A stretch of 37,410 nt of DNA, from positions 1 through 37,410 of the forward strand of contig CALHKE010000014.1 in assembly GCA_938033695.1 (NCBI GenBank). Reading direction: 5' to 3'. The stretch's first letter is position 1. Every line of letters begins with the position of its first letter. A program made the position numbers and the translations under genes. Of the stretch, positions 21,948-29,104 are shown in pieces. The notes below the pieces were generated by a model. That model did no database searches. It saw only the letters and a program-made list of their open reading frames with translations, and was not told where the DNA came from. The stretch comes from an uncultured Candidatus Saccharibacteria bacterium. GTDB taxonomy: Bacteria; Patescibacteriota; Saccharimonadia; Saccharimonadales; Saccharimonadaceae.

Positions 21948-22574
21948 TTATTTTTCTCCCTTATAAATCCAAACCTTAACACCTACGATACCGGCGATGG
22001 TTGGAGCGTGATGACAGTGGAAATCGATGTCGGCGCGGAGAGTATGTAGAGGAACTGAACCCTCGATGAATTTCTCACGGCGAGACATTTCGGCGCCATT
22101 AAGACGGCCAGAAACTTCGACACGAACACCTTTAGCGCCAGCGGTCATGGTAGACTGAGTAGCCATCTTGACTGCGCGGCGGAAGTTCATACGCTTACCA
22201 AGTTGGAAACCGATATTTTCAGCAACGAGCTTGGCGGATAATTCAGGTTTCTTAACTTCTTCCACATTGAGGCGGATTGGTTGAGAAACGAATTTTTCCA
22301 ATTCTTTCTTTAATTCATTAATACCAGCACCTTGTTTGCCGATAACTGCACCAGCCTTAGCGGTACGAATAGTAACCGTGGTAAGGTTGTCAGTGCGTTC
22401 GATTTCGATGCGGGCAATGGTTGGGCGAGCTTTGAAGCGGTTTTCAATAGTCTCGCGGATCTTGACGTCTTCGATTAACCATTTTTTGAAATCAGTGTTT
22501 TTGGTGAACCACTTAGAGGCCCAATCTTTACTGATCTGAAGGCGATAAGAAACCGGGTTTACTTTTTGACCCAT
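21948..22574 (-). CDS. rpsC: 30S ribosomal protein S3
   Basis: A 208-residue S3 (uS3) at the mRNA entry channel. It starts MGQKVNPVSYRLQISKDW. A KH domain is visible around AGAVIGKQGAGINELKKELE (GKQG loop), and the C-terminal domain has RAVKMATQSTMTAGAKGVRV and EVSGRLNGAEMSRREKFIEG. One-base overlap with rplV. Confidence 0.98.
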   Translation of the reverse strand: MGQKVNPVSYRLQISKDWASKWFTKNTDFKKWLIEDVKIRETIENRFKARPTIARIEIERTDNLTTVTIRTAKAGAVIGKQGAGINELKKELEKFVSQPIRLNVEEVKKPELSAKLVAENIGFQLGKRMNFRRAVKMATQSTMTAGAKGVRVEVSGRLNGAEMSRREKFIEGSVPLHTLRADIDFHCHHAPTIAGIVGVKVWIYKGEK

Positions 22575-22954
22575 TACTTGTCCTCCTTAGCTGATTCTTT
22601 TTTGGCTTTTTCTTCGCCAGCTACTTCAACGAAGATGTTGCTGCTAATCTTCTCAAATGGAAGAGCGCGACCGCGTGATGCAGGAACAAAACGGCGGATG
22701 CGGGTACCAGCAGTAACAGAGATACGAGCGATGCGGATAGTCTTAGGGTCGATTGAAACACCAGAGTTAATGAGATTGGCTTTGGCAGAATCAATAGCCT
22801 TCATGACTGGACGTGCAGCGCGGCGTGGGGTGTGTTCTAGAATGACAAGAGCGTCAGTGACGTAGCGATCGCGAACGAGGCTAGCGACAACATTGGTCTT
22901 GCGTGGCATAGAATCTACACCTTTAATGTAAGCGTGTGCAAAATGAGTGGACAT
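22574..22954 (-). CDS. rplV: 50S ribosomal protein L22
   Basis: A 126-residue L22 (uL22) whose beta hairpin lines the exit tunnel. Recognisable parts are YIKGVDSMPRKTNVVASLVR and the hairpin RIARISVTAGTRIRRFVPAS followed by RGRA. The C-terminal tail is charged (EEKAKKESAKEDK). Its ATG overlaps the rpsS stop. Confidence 0.97.
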   Translation of the reverse strand: MSTHFAHAYIKGVDSMPRKTNVVASLVRDRYVTDALVILEHTPRRAARPVMKAIDSAKANLINSGVSIDPKTIRIARISVTAGTRIRRFVPASRGRALPFEKISSNIFVEVAGEEKAKKESAKEDK

Positions 22955-23235
22955 TATTTACCTCCCTTTACATCAGCTTTTTTACCACCATGGCGTTTGA
23001 ACTTGCGAGTTGGAGCAAATTCACCAAGCTTGTGTCCGACCATATTTTCGGAAACGAAGACTGGAACGTGGACTTTGCCGTTGTGAACAGCGACAGTGCG
23101 ACCAACCATTTCTGGGAAGATGGTTGAGTGACGAGCCCAGGTTTTAATCACGGTGCGATCTTCAGCGGAGAGAGCTTTGATCTTCTTTTCGAGTTTAAAA
23201 TCCACGAATGGACCTTTTTTAAGGCTACGAGACAT
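22954..23235 (-). CDS. rpsS: 30S ribosomal protein S19
   Basis: A 93-residue S19 (uS19) of the 30S head. It starts MSRSLKKGPFVDFKLEKKI and has IKTWARHSTIFPEMVGRTVA and VHNGKVHVPVFVSENMVGHK followed by LGEFAPTRKFKRHG. Full length and typical. Confidence 0.98.
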   Translation of the reverse strand: MSRSLKKGPFVDFKLEKKIKALSAEDRTVIKTWARHSTIFPEMVGRTVAVHNGKVHVPVFVSENMVGHKLGEFAPTRKFKRHGGKKADVKGGK

Positions 23236-23238
23236 AGA

Positions 23239-24075
23239 TTATTTCCTCTTTCCTTCGTGACGACTACGCACGATCATTTTATTAGTTTTCTTATTGTGAC
23301 GAGTACGGAAACCGAGAGTGAGCTGACCCCATGGTGTACGAGGAGCTTTACCGGTACCGTGACGACCACCGTCACCACCACCGTGTGGGTGATCTGTAGC
23401 GTTCATAACAACACCACGGACACTTGGACGGATACCTTTACGGCGAGTACGACCTGCAGCACCAATCTTGATGTTTTGGTGTTGGAGGTTGCCAACTACA
23501 CCGATGGAAGCTTCACAGGTTGCGAGAACTTTGCGAACTTCACCAGATGGCATACGAAGAGTGGCATAGCCGTTTTCTTTTGCCATAAGTTGAGCGGATG
23601 CACCAGCGGAGCGGGCCATTTGAGCACCACGGCCTGGAGTTAGCTCGATAGCGTAAACCATAGTACCGACTGGAATTAGGTCAAGAGCTAAGCGGTTAGA
23701 TTCTTCAATTGGAGCTTCTGCACCAGTTTGGAATTTCTTACCCTTAAACATCTTGGAATCAGCAAGTACGTAATGGAAGTTATTGTTTTCGTCTTTGATA
23801 CGAGCAATACGAGCGCTACGGTTTGGATCATACTCGATTTCCATAACTTCGTAAGTCTTACCTTGTGGAAGGTTGTGAGTAAGAATACGATAGTGTCTCT
23901 TCACACCACCACCACGGTGACGAACAGTAATGCGTCCTTGGTTGTTTTTACCTGCATTCTGCTTTTTGGCCTTCAAGAGAGACTTGAGAGGTTTTCTGGT
24001 CGTAATTTGATCAAAATCCTGAGTAGTCTTCTGGCGCTGAGCAGGAGTAGTAGGACGATAAGCTTTAATGCTCAT
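23239..24075 (-). CDS. rplB: 50S ribosomal protein L2
   Basis: A 278-residue L2 (uL2), needed for subunit association and peptidyl-transferase activity. It has GKNNQGRITVRHRGGGVKRH near the N-terminus, and near the C-terminus VVMNATDHPHGGGDGGRHGT, which carries the conserved His of the family. The basic end (MIVRSRHEGKRK) is intact. Confidence 0.98.
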   Translation of the reverse strand: MSIKAYRPTTPAQRQKTTQDFDQITTRKPLKSLLKAKKQNAGKNNQGRITVRHRGGGVKRHYRILTHNLPQGKTYEVMEIEYDPNRSARIARIKDENNNFHYVLADSKMFKGKKFQTGAEAPIEESNRLALDLIPVGTMVYAIELTPGRGAQMARSAGASAQLMAKENGYATLRMPSGEVRKVLATCEASIGVVGNLQHQNIKIGAAGRTRRKGIRPSVRGVVMNATDHPHGGGDGGRHGTGKAPRTPWGQLTLGFRTRHNKKTNKMIVRSRHEGKRK

Positions 24076-24386
24076 TATTTTTTATCTCCTTCCTCAACAG
24101 TTTCTTCGTCGAAGACGCGGATTTTGTTACCCTCAGCAAGTGTGACATAAGCATACTTGCGGTCGCGACGATATGTTGTGCCTGGATAGGCGTGTTTACC
24201 CTTTGAAAAGCGGGTCGCTTTACCCTTACGAGTAAGAATACGGATATCTTTGACGGTGACATTGTATTGTTCAGCGACAGCCTTAGCTACAGCGAGCTTG
24301 GAAGCGTCAGCAGGAACATTAAAGATATAAGTAGATTTACTTTGTTCGGCGTAAGCCTTTTCGGTTCTTCGAGGAATAAGTAGCAT
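24075..24386 (-). CDS. rplW: 50S ribosomal protein L23
   Basis: A 103-residue L23 (uL23), the docking site for trigger factor and SRP at the tunnel exit. It starts MLLIPRRTEKAYAEQSKSTY, has VAKAVAEQYNVTVKDIRILT and the extended loop with RRDRKYAYVTLAEGNKI. An acidic tail (EETVEEGDKK) ends it. Confidence 0.97.
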   Translation of the reverse strand: MLLIPRRTEKAYAEQSKSTYIFNVPADASKLAVAKAVAEQYNVTVKDIRILTRKGKATRFSKGKHAYPGTTYRRDRKYAYVTLAEGNKIRVFDEETVEEGDKK

Positions 24387-24988
24387 TATGCGTTCTCCTT
24401 TCCGATTAACCAGCTTTCGAGTTGAGCTTCAGAATCCTTTACGAGAACGATTTTGTCTGCATTCATGATGTCGAAGACATTGAGGAATGTAGGACGAACA
24501 ACTTTGACAAAGTCAAGGTTGTTAGTTGCACGTAGGGTGAGAGCGTCTTTCTCTGGAACTACGATCAGAGTGTTTTCTGAAGTAATACCATTTTTCTTAA
24601 GAGTAGCCAAGACTTCTTTGACCTTACCATCTTTGATACCGAGAGAATCGATAGTGATGATGCTCTTATCGGTGTTTTTGATGGAGAGAGCTTGCATGAC
24701 TGCAACTTTCTTAGCGTTTCTTGAGAGATTCTTGGTGAAGTTTTCGTTGCCAGTGCGGCCGCCAGCTACACCACCATGGCGCCAGATAGGGTTACGGGTA
24801 GAGCCAAAACGAGCACGACCAGTTCCTTTTTGTTTCCATGGCTTCTTACCACCACCGCGAACTTCGCCACGCTTCAAAGTTTTAGCGTGTGAGCTACGTG
24901 AGTTAGCAAGATATGCATCGTAAGCTAATTTAATCAATTCGTGATTAGTAACTTCGAGATTGAAGATTTCTGGATTTAAATCTGCCAT
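24386..24988 (-). CDS. rplD: 50S ribosomal protein L4
   Basis: A 200-residue L4 (uL4) with its tunnel loop intact: TLKRGEVRGGGKKPWKQKGT then GRARFGSTRNPIWRHGGVAG. The C-terminal globular part includes VVRPTFLNVFDIMNADKIVL. In other bacteria L4 represses its own operon by binding the mRNA leader; a large hairpin is present upstream of rplC here. Confidence 0.97.
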   Translation of the reverse strand: MADLNPEIFNLEVTNHELIKLAYDAYLANSRSSHAKTLKRGEVRGGGKKPWKQKGTGRARFGSTRNPIWRHGGVAGGRTGNENFTKNLSRNAKKVAVMQALSIKNTDKSIITIDSLGIKDGKVKEVLATLKKNGITSENTLIVVPEKDALTLRATNNLDFVKVVRPTFLNVFDIMNADKIVLVKDSEAQLESWLIGKENA

Positions 24989-24989
24989 A

Positions 24990-25607
24990 TTACTCCTTTC
25001 CCTCCACAGTTACGATACCTTTCTTTGGTCCTGGGACGGCGCCCTTAAGACCGAGGATGTTGTTTTCCTTATCGATATAAGCAACGACAAGATTCTTTAC
25101 AGTAACTTGATCGTGGCCCATGCGACCTGGCATGCGCTTACCCTTGAAAACTTTTTGAGGATACATCGAGCCGATAGAACCGACTTTACGAATATCGCCC
25201 TTGAAGCCGTGGGTATTGCGTGACTCTTGGAAGTTCCAACGTTTGACAGTACCAGCAAATCCTTTACCCTTCGAAATACCAGTAACCGCAACCTTGTCTC
25301 CAATTTCAAAATTATCGACTGTAAATACGTCGCCTAACTTGAAATCCGTGGTGGAATCCGTACGAAATTCCTTTAAGATTTTAGGACTTAATGTTTCTCC
25401 AGCTTTTTTGACGTGAGCTGATACCGACTTGCTCAGATTCTTACCCTTACCGTAACCGAGCTGCACAGCATTATAACCATCGGTTTCGACGGTTTTTATC
25501 TGAGTCACTGTGGCTGGTCCAGCTTGAAGGATAGTAACAGGGGTCACTAAACCATCTTCGCTGATGATTTGGGTCATACCAATTTTGGTGCCGAGGATGA
25601 CTTTCAT
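24990..25607 (-). CDS. rplC: 50S ribosomal protein L3
   Basis: A 205-residue L3 (uL3), an assembly initiator reaching the peptidyl-transferase centre. It begins MKVILGTKIGMTQIISEDGL and has GKGFAGTVKRWNFQESRNTH and the KGKRMPGRMGHDQVTVKNLV block. It is the first gene of this segment: rpsJ (S10), which usually precedes it, is not in the window. AAGGAAAGG lies before the ATG. Confidence 0.97.
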   Translation of the reverse strand: MKVILGTKIGMTQIISEDGLVTPVTILQAGPATVTQIKTVETDGYNAVQLGYGKGKNLSKSVSAHVKKAGETLSPKILKEFRTDSTTDFKLGDVFTVDNFEIGDKVAVTGISKGKGFAGTVKRWNFQESRNTHGFKGDIRKVGSIGSMYPQKVFKGKRMPGRMGHDQVTVKNLVVAYIDKENNILGLKGAVPGPKKGIVTVEGKE

Positions 25608-25640
25608 CTTTTCCTTTCCTTTACGGAGACACTCTATTAG

Positions 25641-25733
25641 CTAGACAGTAAGGCAGTTCCGACTTTTTTCTCTGTTTGGCCTATATTAAAAAATATTACA
25701 GTTGGAAAAAAGTGGCTTTCCTTAATTGTCTAG
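25641..25733 (-). promoter_or_regulatory. Long structured leader hairpin of the rplC operon
   Basis: Two arms of about 30 bases (25641-25670 and 25704-25733) are inverted copies: CTAGACA, TAAGG and ACTTTTTT pair in order, with small bulges between, around a 33-base AT-rich loop. It lies in the 5' leader of the ribosomal operon and could be the target of autogenous control. Confidence 0.6.
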
Positions 25734-25769
25734 TTCTTCAAATGTCACCTTGATAAACTTACAAAGATG

Positions 25770-25798
25770 ATTTTACCACAAATGGACCAGATTATCAA
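25770..25798 (-). promoter_or_regulatory. Promoter of the rplC-rpsH operon
   Basis: TTGATA-17-TAAAAT on the minus strand, giving a leader of about 155 bases before the rplC start. Confidence 0.65.
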
Positions 25799-25806
25799 GG
25801 TTAGAT

Positions 25807-27030
25807 TTAGACTTCTTCGGTCTCATCGTCCTGGTCGTCATTTTTTGAGACTTTTGGATGATTATTTTGGATGATTTTTGCGGTTGGTTTAGATACTTTA
25901 GCTTTTTTCGTGGTATTTACTAGGTGAGTTTCCGAAAGATTTTCATAGAATAAACTTTTGCGAGTAGCGACTAGTAGTAGATTAATTAGGTAATATATGC
26001 CGAAAATTACGAGCAGACCCAAAGCGATATAGGTAATGGTTTCATGACTAAGAATATTGTTAACGAGGGCGAGATTCAGCACATTAACTAAAGCGAGCGG
26101 CAAAGTGATGAATTGAAGATAGAAAAAGAGGTAACGTAGGAAATAACGCAGATAAGTTCGCAAGATTCCGACTTTATGATTAGATTCGACCTTAAGGTTG
26201 GTCATAAAAAAGCCAATCGTGCGGCCGCGTAAAATGATGGTTGAGAGGACGAGATAAAAAATGAATGGGATTTGAATAGTAAAGAAATCAGATTCGAGAT
26301 GGATTAATTTTAGTACAATATCACCAAAGAAGATAGTAAAGAAACCGCCTAAGGTAAAATCAAAACCCATAGCCACGAGACGACGCAGAAGTGAAATTTT
26401 ATCACTGCGTTCGAGACTTTTTTCGTCGATCTGTTCTCTGGTCGGGAGATATTTGGCTAACACGACCGCCAAAGTAAAACCGAGAACACCACCGAGGGTA
26501 TTAGTGATTAGGTCGTCAACATCAAAGAGTCGATAGTTGCCGGAATAGATAAAATAGAGTCCGCTAAGTTGAGTTAGCTCGAAGAAAAGTGAGAGAAAGA
26601 AAGACTTAATGGCGACCTGTTTGAAATTATTCTTAAAGTAGTACTTGAGATAAAAGCCAAAGGGCAGAGTCATGAAAATATTGAAAATCGTGGAAAAGAA
26701 GGCTGGGTTATTAATGATGGTGAGGTAGGATTTGGGATTCACTAGCTGCAAGTTTGCATGCTTCAGAATATCGAAGATAAAGTTAAATGGAAGGAGTTGC
26801 ATTTGATGATTATGTAAGGTAGCGGCTTTTTCAGGAGATGGGAGCGGTAAAATCACTAAACAATAGGTGCAAAGTAGATAAAGTATGAACGAATAGACAA
26901 TCCAGATGCGTAAACTCCAGATGGAACCATACTTTTTGTAATTATAGATTAGGTATGGAATAGTAAAAGCTACAGCAAGCGGCGGAAAAATATAGGCGGC
27001 CTGCTGGATGGAATCGACATAGGTTTGCAT
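25807..27030 (-). CDS. VanZ-like membrane protein with a second RDD-like membrane domain
   Basis: A 407-residue polytopic membrane protein. The N-terminal half (about 1-190) resembles VanZ-family proteins: helices, LPFNFIFDILK, MTLPFGFYLKYYF and SLFFELTQLSG, then DVDDLITNTLGGVLGF. A second membrane part (about 215-365) begins RRLVAMGFDFTLGGFF, similar to RDD domains. The last 40 residues are soluble and change from basic to acidic (DDQDDETEEV). The function of this family is unclear; in some bacteria it affects glycopeptide sensitivity. TATAAT ends six bases before the ATG, so the mRNA is probably leaderless. Confidence 0.8.
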   Translation of the reverse strand: MQTYVDSIQQAAYIFPPLAVAFTIPYLIYNYKKYGSIWSLRIWIVYSFILYLLCTYCLVILPLPSPEKAATLHNHQMQLLPFNFIFDILKHANLQLVNPKSYLTIINNPAFFSTIFNIFMTLPFGFYLKYYFKNNFKQVAIKSFFLSLFFELTQLSGLYFIYSGNYRLFDVDDLITNTLGGVLGFTLAVVLAKYLPTREQIDEKSLERSDKISLLRRLVAMGFDFTLGGFFTIFFGDIVLKLIHLESDFFTIQIPFIFYLVLSTIILRGRTIGFFMTNLKVESNHKVGILRTYLRYFLRYLFFYLQFITLPLALVNVLNLALVNNILSHETITYIALGLLVIFGIYYLINLLLVATRKSLFYENLSETHLVNTTKKAKVSKPTAKIIQNNHPKVSKNDDQDDETEEV

Positions 27031-27036
27031 AGGTTT

Positions 27037-27042
27037 ATTATA
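27037..27042 (-). promoter_or_regulatory. -10 box of the VanZ-like gene (leaderless type)
   Basis: TATAAT on the minus strand, six bases before the ATG. The only -35 candidate (TTGATA) is 20 bases away, so the promoter is weakly defined. Confidence 0.4.
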
Positions 27043-27088
27043 CTATTAAAAAATTTTCTCTGTATCAAAAAATACCATTCCTTAATAT

Positions 27089-27116
27089 TTGACAATTGTT
27101 ATAAATGTGATATTAT
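27089..27116 (+). promoter_or_regulatory. Promoter of the RiPP precursor/radical SAM operon
   Basis: Perfect TTGACA, 16-base spacer, TATTAT on the plus strand, about 34 bases before the predicted ribosome site region and ATG at 27157. Confidence 0.7.
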
Positions 27117-27156
27117 ATCCATGTATCTATTCATTTTTACCTTAAAGGAGGTTTTT

Positions 27157-27363
27157 ATGAAGGTAAGCAGTTTTAATTCATGGGCTAAAAAGCCTAAACC
27201 TATTCCCTCCGCAGTGTCTGTGCAGGATGTTCTACAGAGAAGGATCTCTAGTGGAAAATTTTCTAGCATTTGCAACGGTGGGTGCGCCGAGTGTGGCGCC
27301 GCAGGCTGTGACACGGGTGGCTCTACGAGCTGTTCTGGCTGTGGAGCTTGCGGGAATCTTTAA
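27157..27363 (+). CDS. Cys/Gly-rich RiPP precursor peptide
   Basis: A 68-residue peptide behind a perfect AAAGGAGG. Residues 1-36 are Cys-free, with a basic N-terminal part (WAKKPKPIPSAVSVQDVLQR) and an amphipathic stretch, as expected for a leader. Residues 37-68 hold seven Cys (39, 43, 46, 51, 59, 62, 65) with many Gly/Ala and the end CSGCGACGNL, as expected for a modified core. No signal peptide or double-Gly cleavage site is obvious (GG at 41-42 and 54-55 are within the core). It is followed by a radical SAM/SPASM gene, the classic layout for thioether-type RiPPs. It recalls the ACGX-repeat precursors, but I cannot confirm membership. Confidence 0.82.
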   Translation: MKVSSFNSWAKKPKPIPSAVSVQDVLQRRISSGKFSSICNGGCAECGAAGCDTGGSTSCSGCGACGNL

Positions 27364-27369
27364 CCATTT

Positions 27370-27399
27370 TGGCTGGGTTGATAGAAACCCAGCCATTTT
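27370..27399 (+). promoter_or_regulatory. Hairpin between precursor and maturase genes (partial terminator)
   Basis: TGGCTGGGTT / AACCCAGCCA, a perfect 10-bp stem with a 6-base loop, followed by TTTT. Such hairpins after precursor genes commonly let most transcripts stop while some read through, giving more peptide than enzyme. Confidence 0.7.
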
Positions 27400-27422
27400 C
27401 ACAAACACTTAGGAGGTTATTT

Positions 27423-28442
27423 ATGGCGGGCTTTTTTGCTCTTCAATGGCACATAACAAATGAATGCGATCAGCGTTGCAAACATTGCTATATTTTTAAT
27501 TCCAAAAAATCAGTTTGCTTTAAAGAATGGACATTAGAGGATGCACGATTATTATTAGATCAGTACATCTCATTTTGTAAGAAATATAAGAAGATTCCTT
27601 CATTAGCTTTAACAGGTGGAGACCCAATACTTCACAATAAGTTTTTTGATATTATTAAACTTATTTATGATCGAGGTATACCATTCAATATTTTGGGTAA
27701 CCCATTTCATTTATCAAGAGATTTAATATTAGAATTAAAAAAATCTGGTTGCAGTAAATATCAGATGTCTTTGGATGGCCTTAAGGACACTCATGATTCA
27801 ATGCGTATGGATGGGTCATTCGATTCTACTATTGAAGCCATTCATTTATTGAACGAATGCGGCCTTCCTCCTGTAATAATGTCTACAGTATCAAGGATAA
27901 ACTATCAGGAAATCGCTGAGCTTACTAGGTTATTAGTTAGTTTGAGAGTCCATACCTGTGCATTTGCTAGGTATTGCCCAACTCATAATGATACCGATTC
28001 AAATATGACTCCTGACGAATATTATAATTTTCTTTGTACTATGTGGGATACTTATTCTCAGTTGTCCAACAGTGGTACCAAATTTACCTTAAAGGACCAC
28101 CTATGGAAGCCTTTTCTTGCTGAAAAAGGTCTAATTAATTATACATCTGATGACGAAATGATTTATGATGGATGTCATTGCGGCAACTCTCATATAACGT
28201 TATTAGAAGATAAGCAAATATATGCATGTCGTAGGATGGATAGCCCAGTTGGCGTTTTCCCTCAGGATTCAATTGAGTCTGTCTTTTTCGGAGACAAGAT
28301 GGATAAATACCGAGATATAAAGAAAATTGATGGTTGTAACAAATGTAAGTACCTTTCTTTCTGTCGTGGATGTAGGGCTGTTGCTTTTGGATCATCTAAT
28401 TCTAATTTCTACGCTAAGGATCCTCAATGCTGGATGTGCTAA
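27423..28442 (+). CDS. Radical SAM/SPASM peptide maturase
   Basis: A 339-residue enzyme that should use a 4Fe-4S cluster and S-adenosylmethionine to modify the adjacent precursor. The cluster motif CX3CX2C is C15, C19, C22 (NECDQRCKHCY). GGDP (65-68) and MSLDGL (115-120) are in their usual places. A Cys-rich C-terminal SPASM-type domain has C251, C253, C269, C305, C308, C314, C317, C336 and C339, enough for two auxiliary clusters. AGGAGG precedes the ATG by six bases. The start ALQWHITNECDQRC looks to me like ACGX-type maturases. Thioether (Cys to alpha-carbon) bond formation is the likely chemistry by analogy. A terminator follows; no transporter or protease gene is adjacent. Confidence 0.9.
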   Translation: MAGFFALQWHITNECDQRCKHCYIFNSKKSVCFKEWTLEDARLLLDQYISFCKKYKKIPSLALTGGDPILHNKFFDIIKLIYDRGIPFNILGNPFHLSRDLILELKKSGCSKYQMSLDGLKDTHDSMRMDGSFDSTIEAIHLLNECGLPPVIMSTVSRINYQEIAELTRLLVSLRVHTCAFARYCPTHNDTDSNMTPDEYYNFLCTMWDTYSQLSNSGTKFTLKDHLWKPFLAEKGLINYTSDDEMIYDGCHCGNSHITLLEDKQIYACRRMDSPVGVFPQDSIESVFFGDKMDKYRDIKKIDGCNKCKYLSFCRGCRAVAFGSSNSNFYAKDPQCWMC

Positions 28443-28449
28443 GAATTTT

Positions 28450-28477
28450 CCCCACTTTTTATTAAAGTGGGGTTTTT
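28450..28477 (+). terminator. Terminator of the RiPP operon
   Basis: CCCCACTTT-TTATT-AAAGTGGGG, a perfect 9-bp stem followed by five T, right after the maturase stop. Confidence 0.88.
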
Positions 28478-28481
28478 ATTG

Positions 28482-28487
28482 TATAAT
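28482..28487 (+). promoter_or_regulatory. -10 box of the methyltransferase gene (leaderless type)
   Basis: TATAAT, seven bases before the ATG at 28495 and five bases after the preceding T run. No clear -35 box; the sequence 17 bases upstream is in the terminator. Confidence 0.45.
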
Positions 28488-28494
28488 ATTAATC

Positions 28495-29010
28495 ATGAAA
28501 GTAATGCCAATTGTTGTTGCTGGCGCAAAGTTTTTGCAGGATTGTTCAAAATCTCGGGCACTCGATTATGGTGCCGGAACTGGACGAAATTCGGTTTTTC
28601 TAGCAAATTTAGGTATGGATGTGCTGGCCGTAGATCAAGACATTAAAGAACTCGAAAAACTAACTATCAATAATCAAAGGATTCACCCACTCAAAACCGA
28701 TTTAAGAGACTGGGAGATTCAGGACAAGTTTGATTTGGTAGTAGCGACTAATGTTTTGCAATTTTTTGATGACAATACGGCAACTTGTTGCCTCAAGGAT
28801 ATGACTAATTGCCTAAACAGTGGTGGTGTTCTATGTTTAACTTATATCCTGGATAAAAAAATTTTCCTGCCGCTTGATTTTGAAGGAATTCTTACATCAA
28901 AGTTTAATGTGATTAACTCTGAAACTAAAATAATACAAGACCCTGGGCATCCGGGCTTTCCAGAACCACACCAACACAAAATCTTCTATTTCTTAGGTGT
29001 AAAAAAGTAA
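28495..29010 (+). CDS. SAM-dependent methyltransferase (class I, TehB-like)
   Basis: A 171-residue class I methyltransferase. Motif I is LDYGAGTGRNSVFLANLG (23-40), followed by the acidic residue of the ribose contact in VLAVDQD (D47), then TDLRDW and FDLVVATNVLQFF. It is of the TehB-like group by length and motif order. The end HKIFYFLGVKK is typical. Its substrate is unknown. It lies directly after the RiPP maturase but behind a strong terminator with its own -10 box, so a role in that pathway is possible but unproven. The ATG at 28495 is chosen from the promoter position; no Shine-Dalgarno sequence is present. Confidence 0.85.
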   Translation: MKVMPIVVAGAKFLQDCSKSRALDYGAGTGRNSVFLANLGMDVLAVDQDIKELEKLTINNQRIHPLKTDLRDWEIQDKFDLVVATNVLQFFDDNTATCCLKDMTNCLNSGGVLCLTYILDKKIFLPLDFEGILTSKFNVINSETKIIQDPGHPGFPEPHQHKIFYFLGVKK

Positions 29011-29060
29011 AAAATTACACTATAGGATATCGAAATTCAAGTTAAAAATGATTCGTTAAT

Positions 29061-29090
29061 AAAAAAATATACCCCAGAGACGGGGTATAT
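29061..29090 (-). terminator. Terminator of rpoBC
   Basis: ATATACCCC / GGGGTATAT (29067-29075 with 29082-29090) and a T run on the minus strand after rpoC. Confidence 0.85.
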
Positions 29091-29104
29091 TTTATTTTAT
29101 CTCT

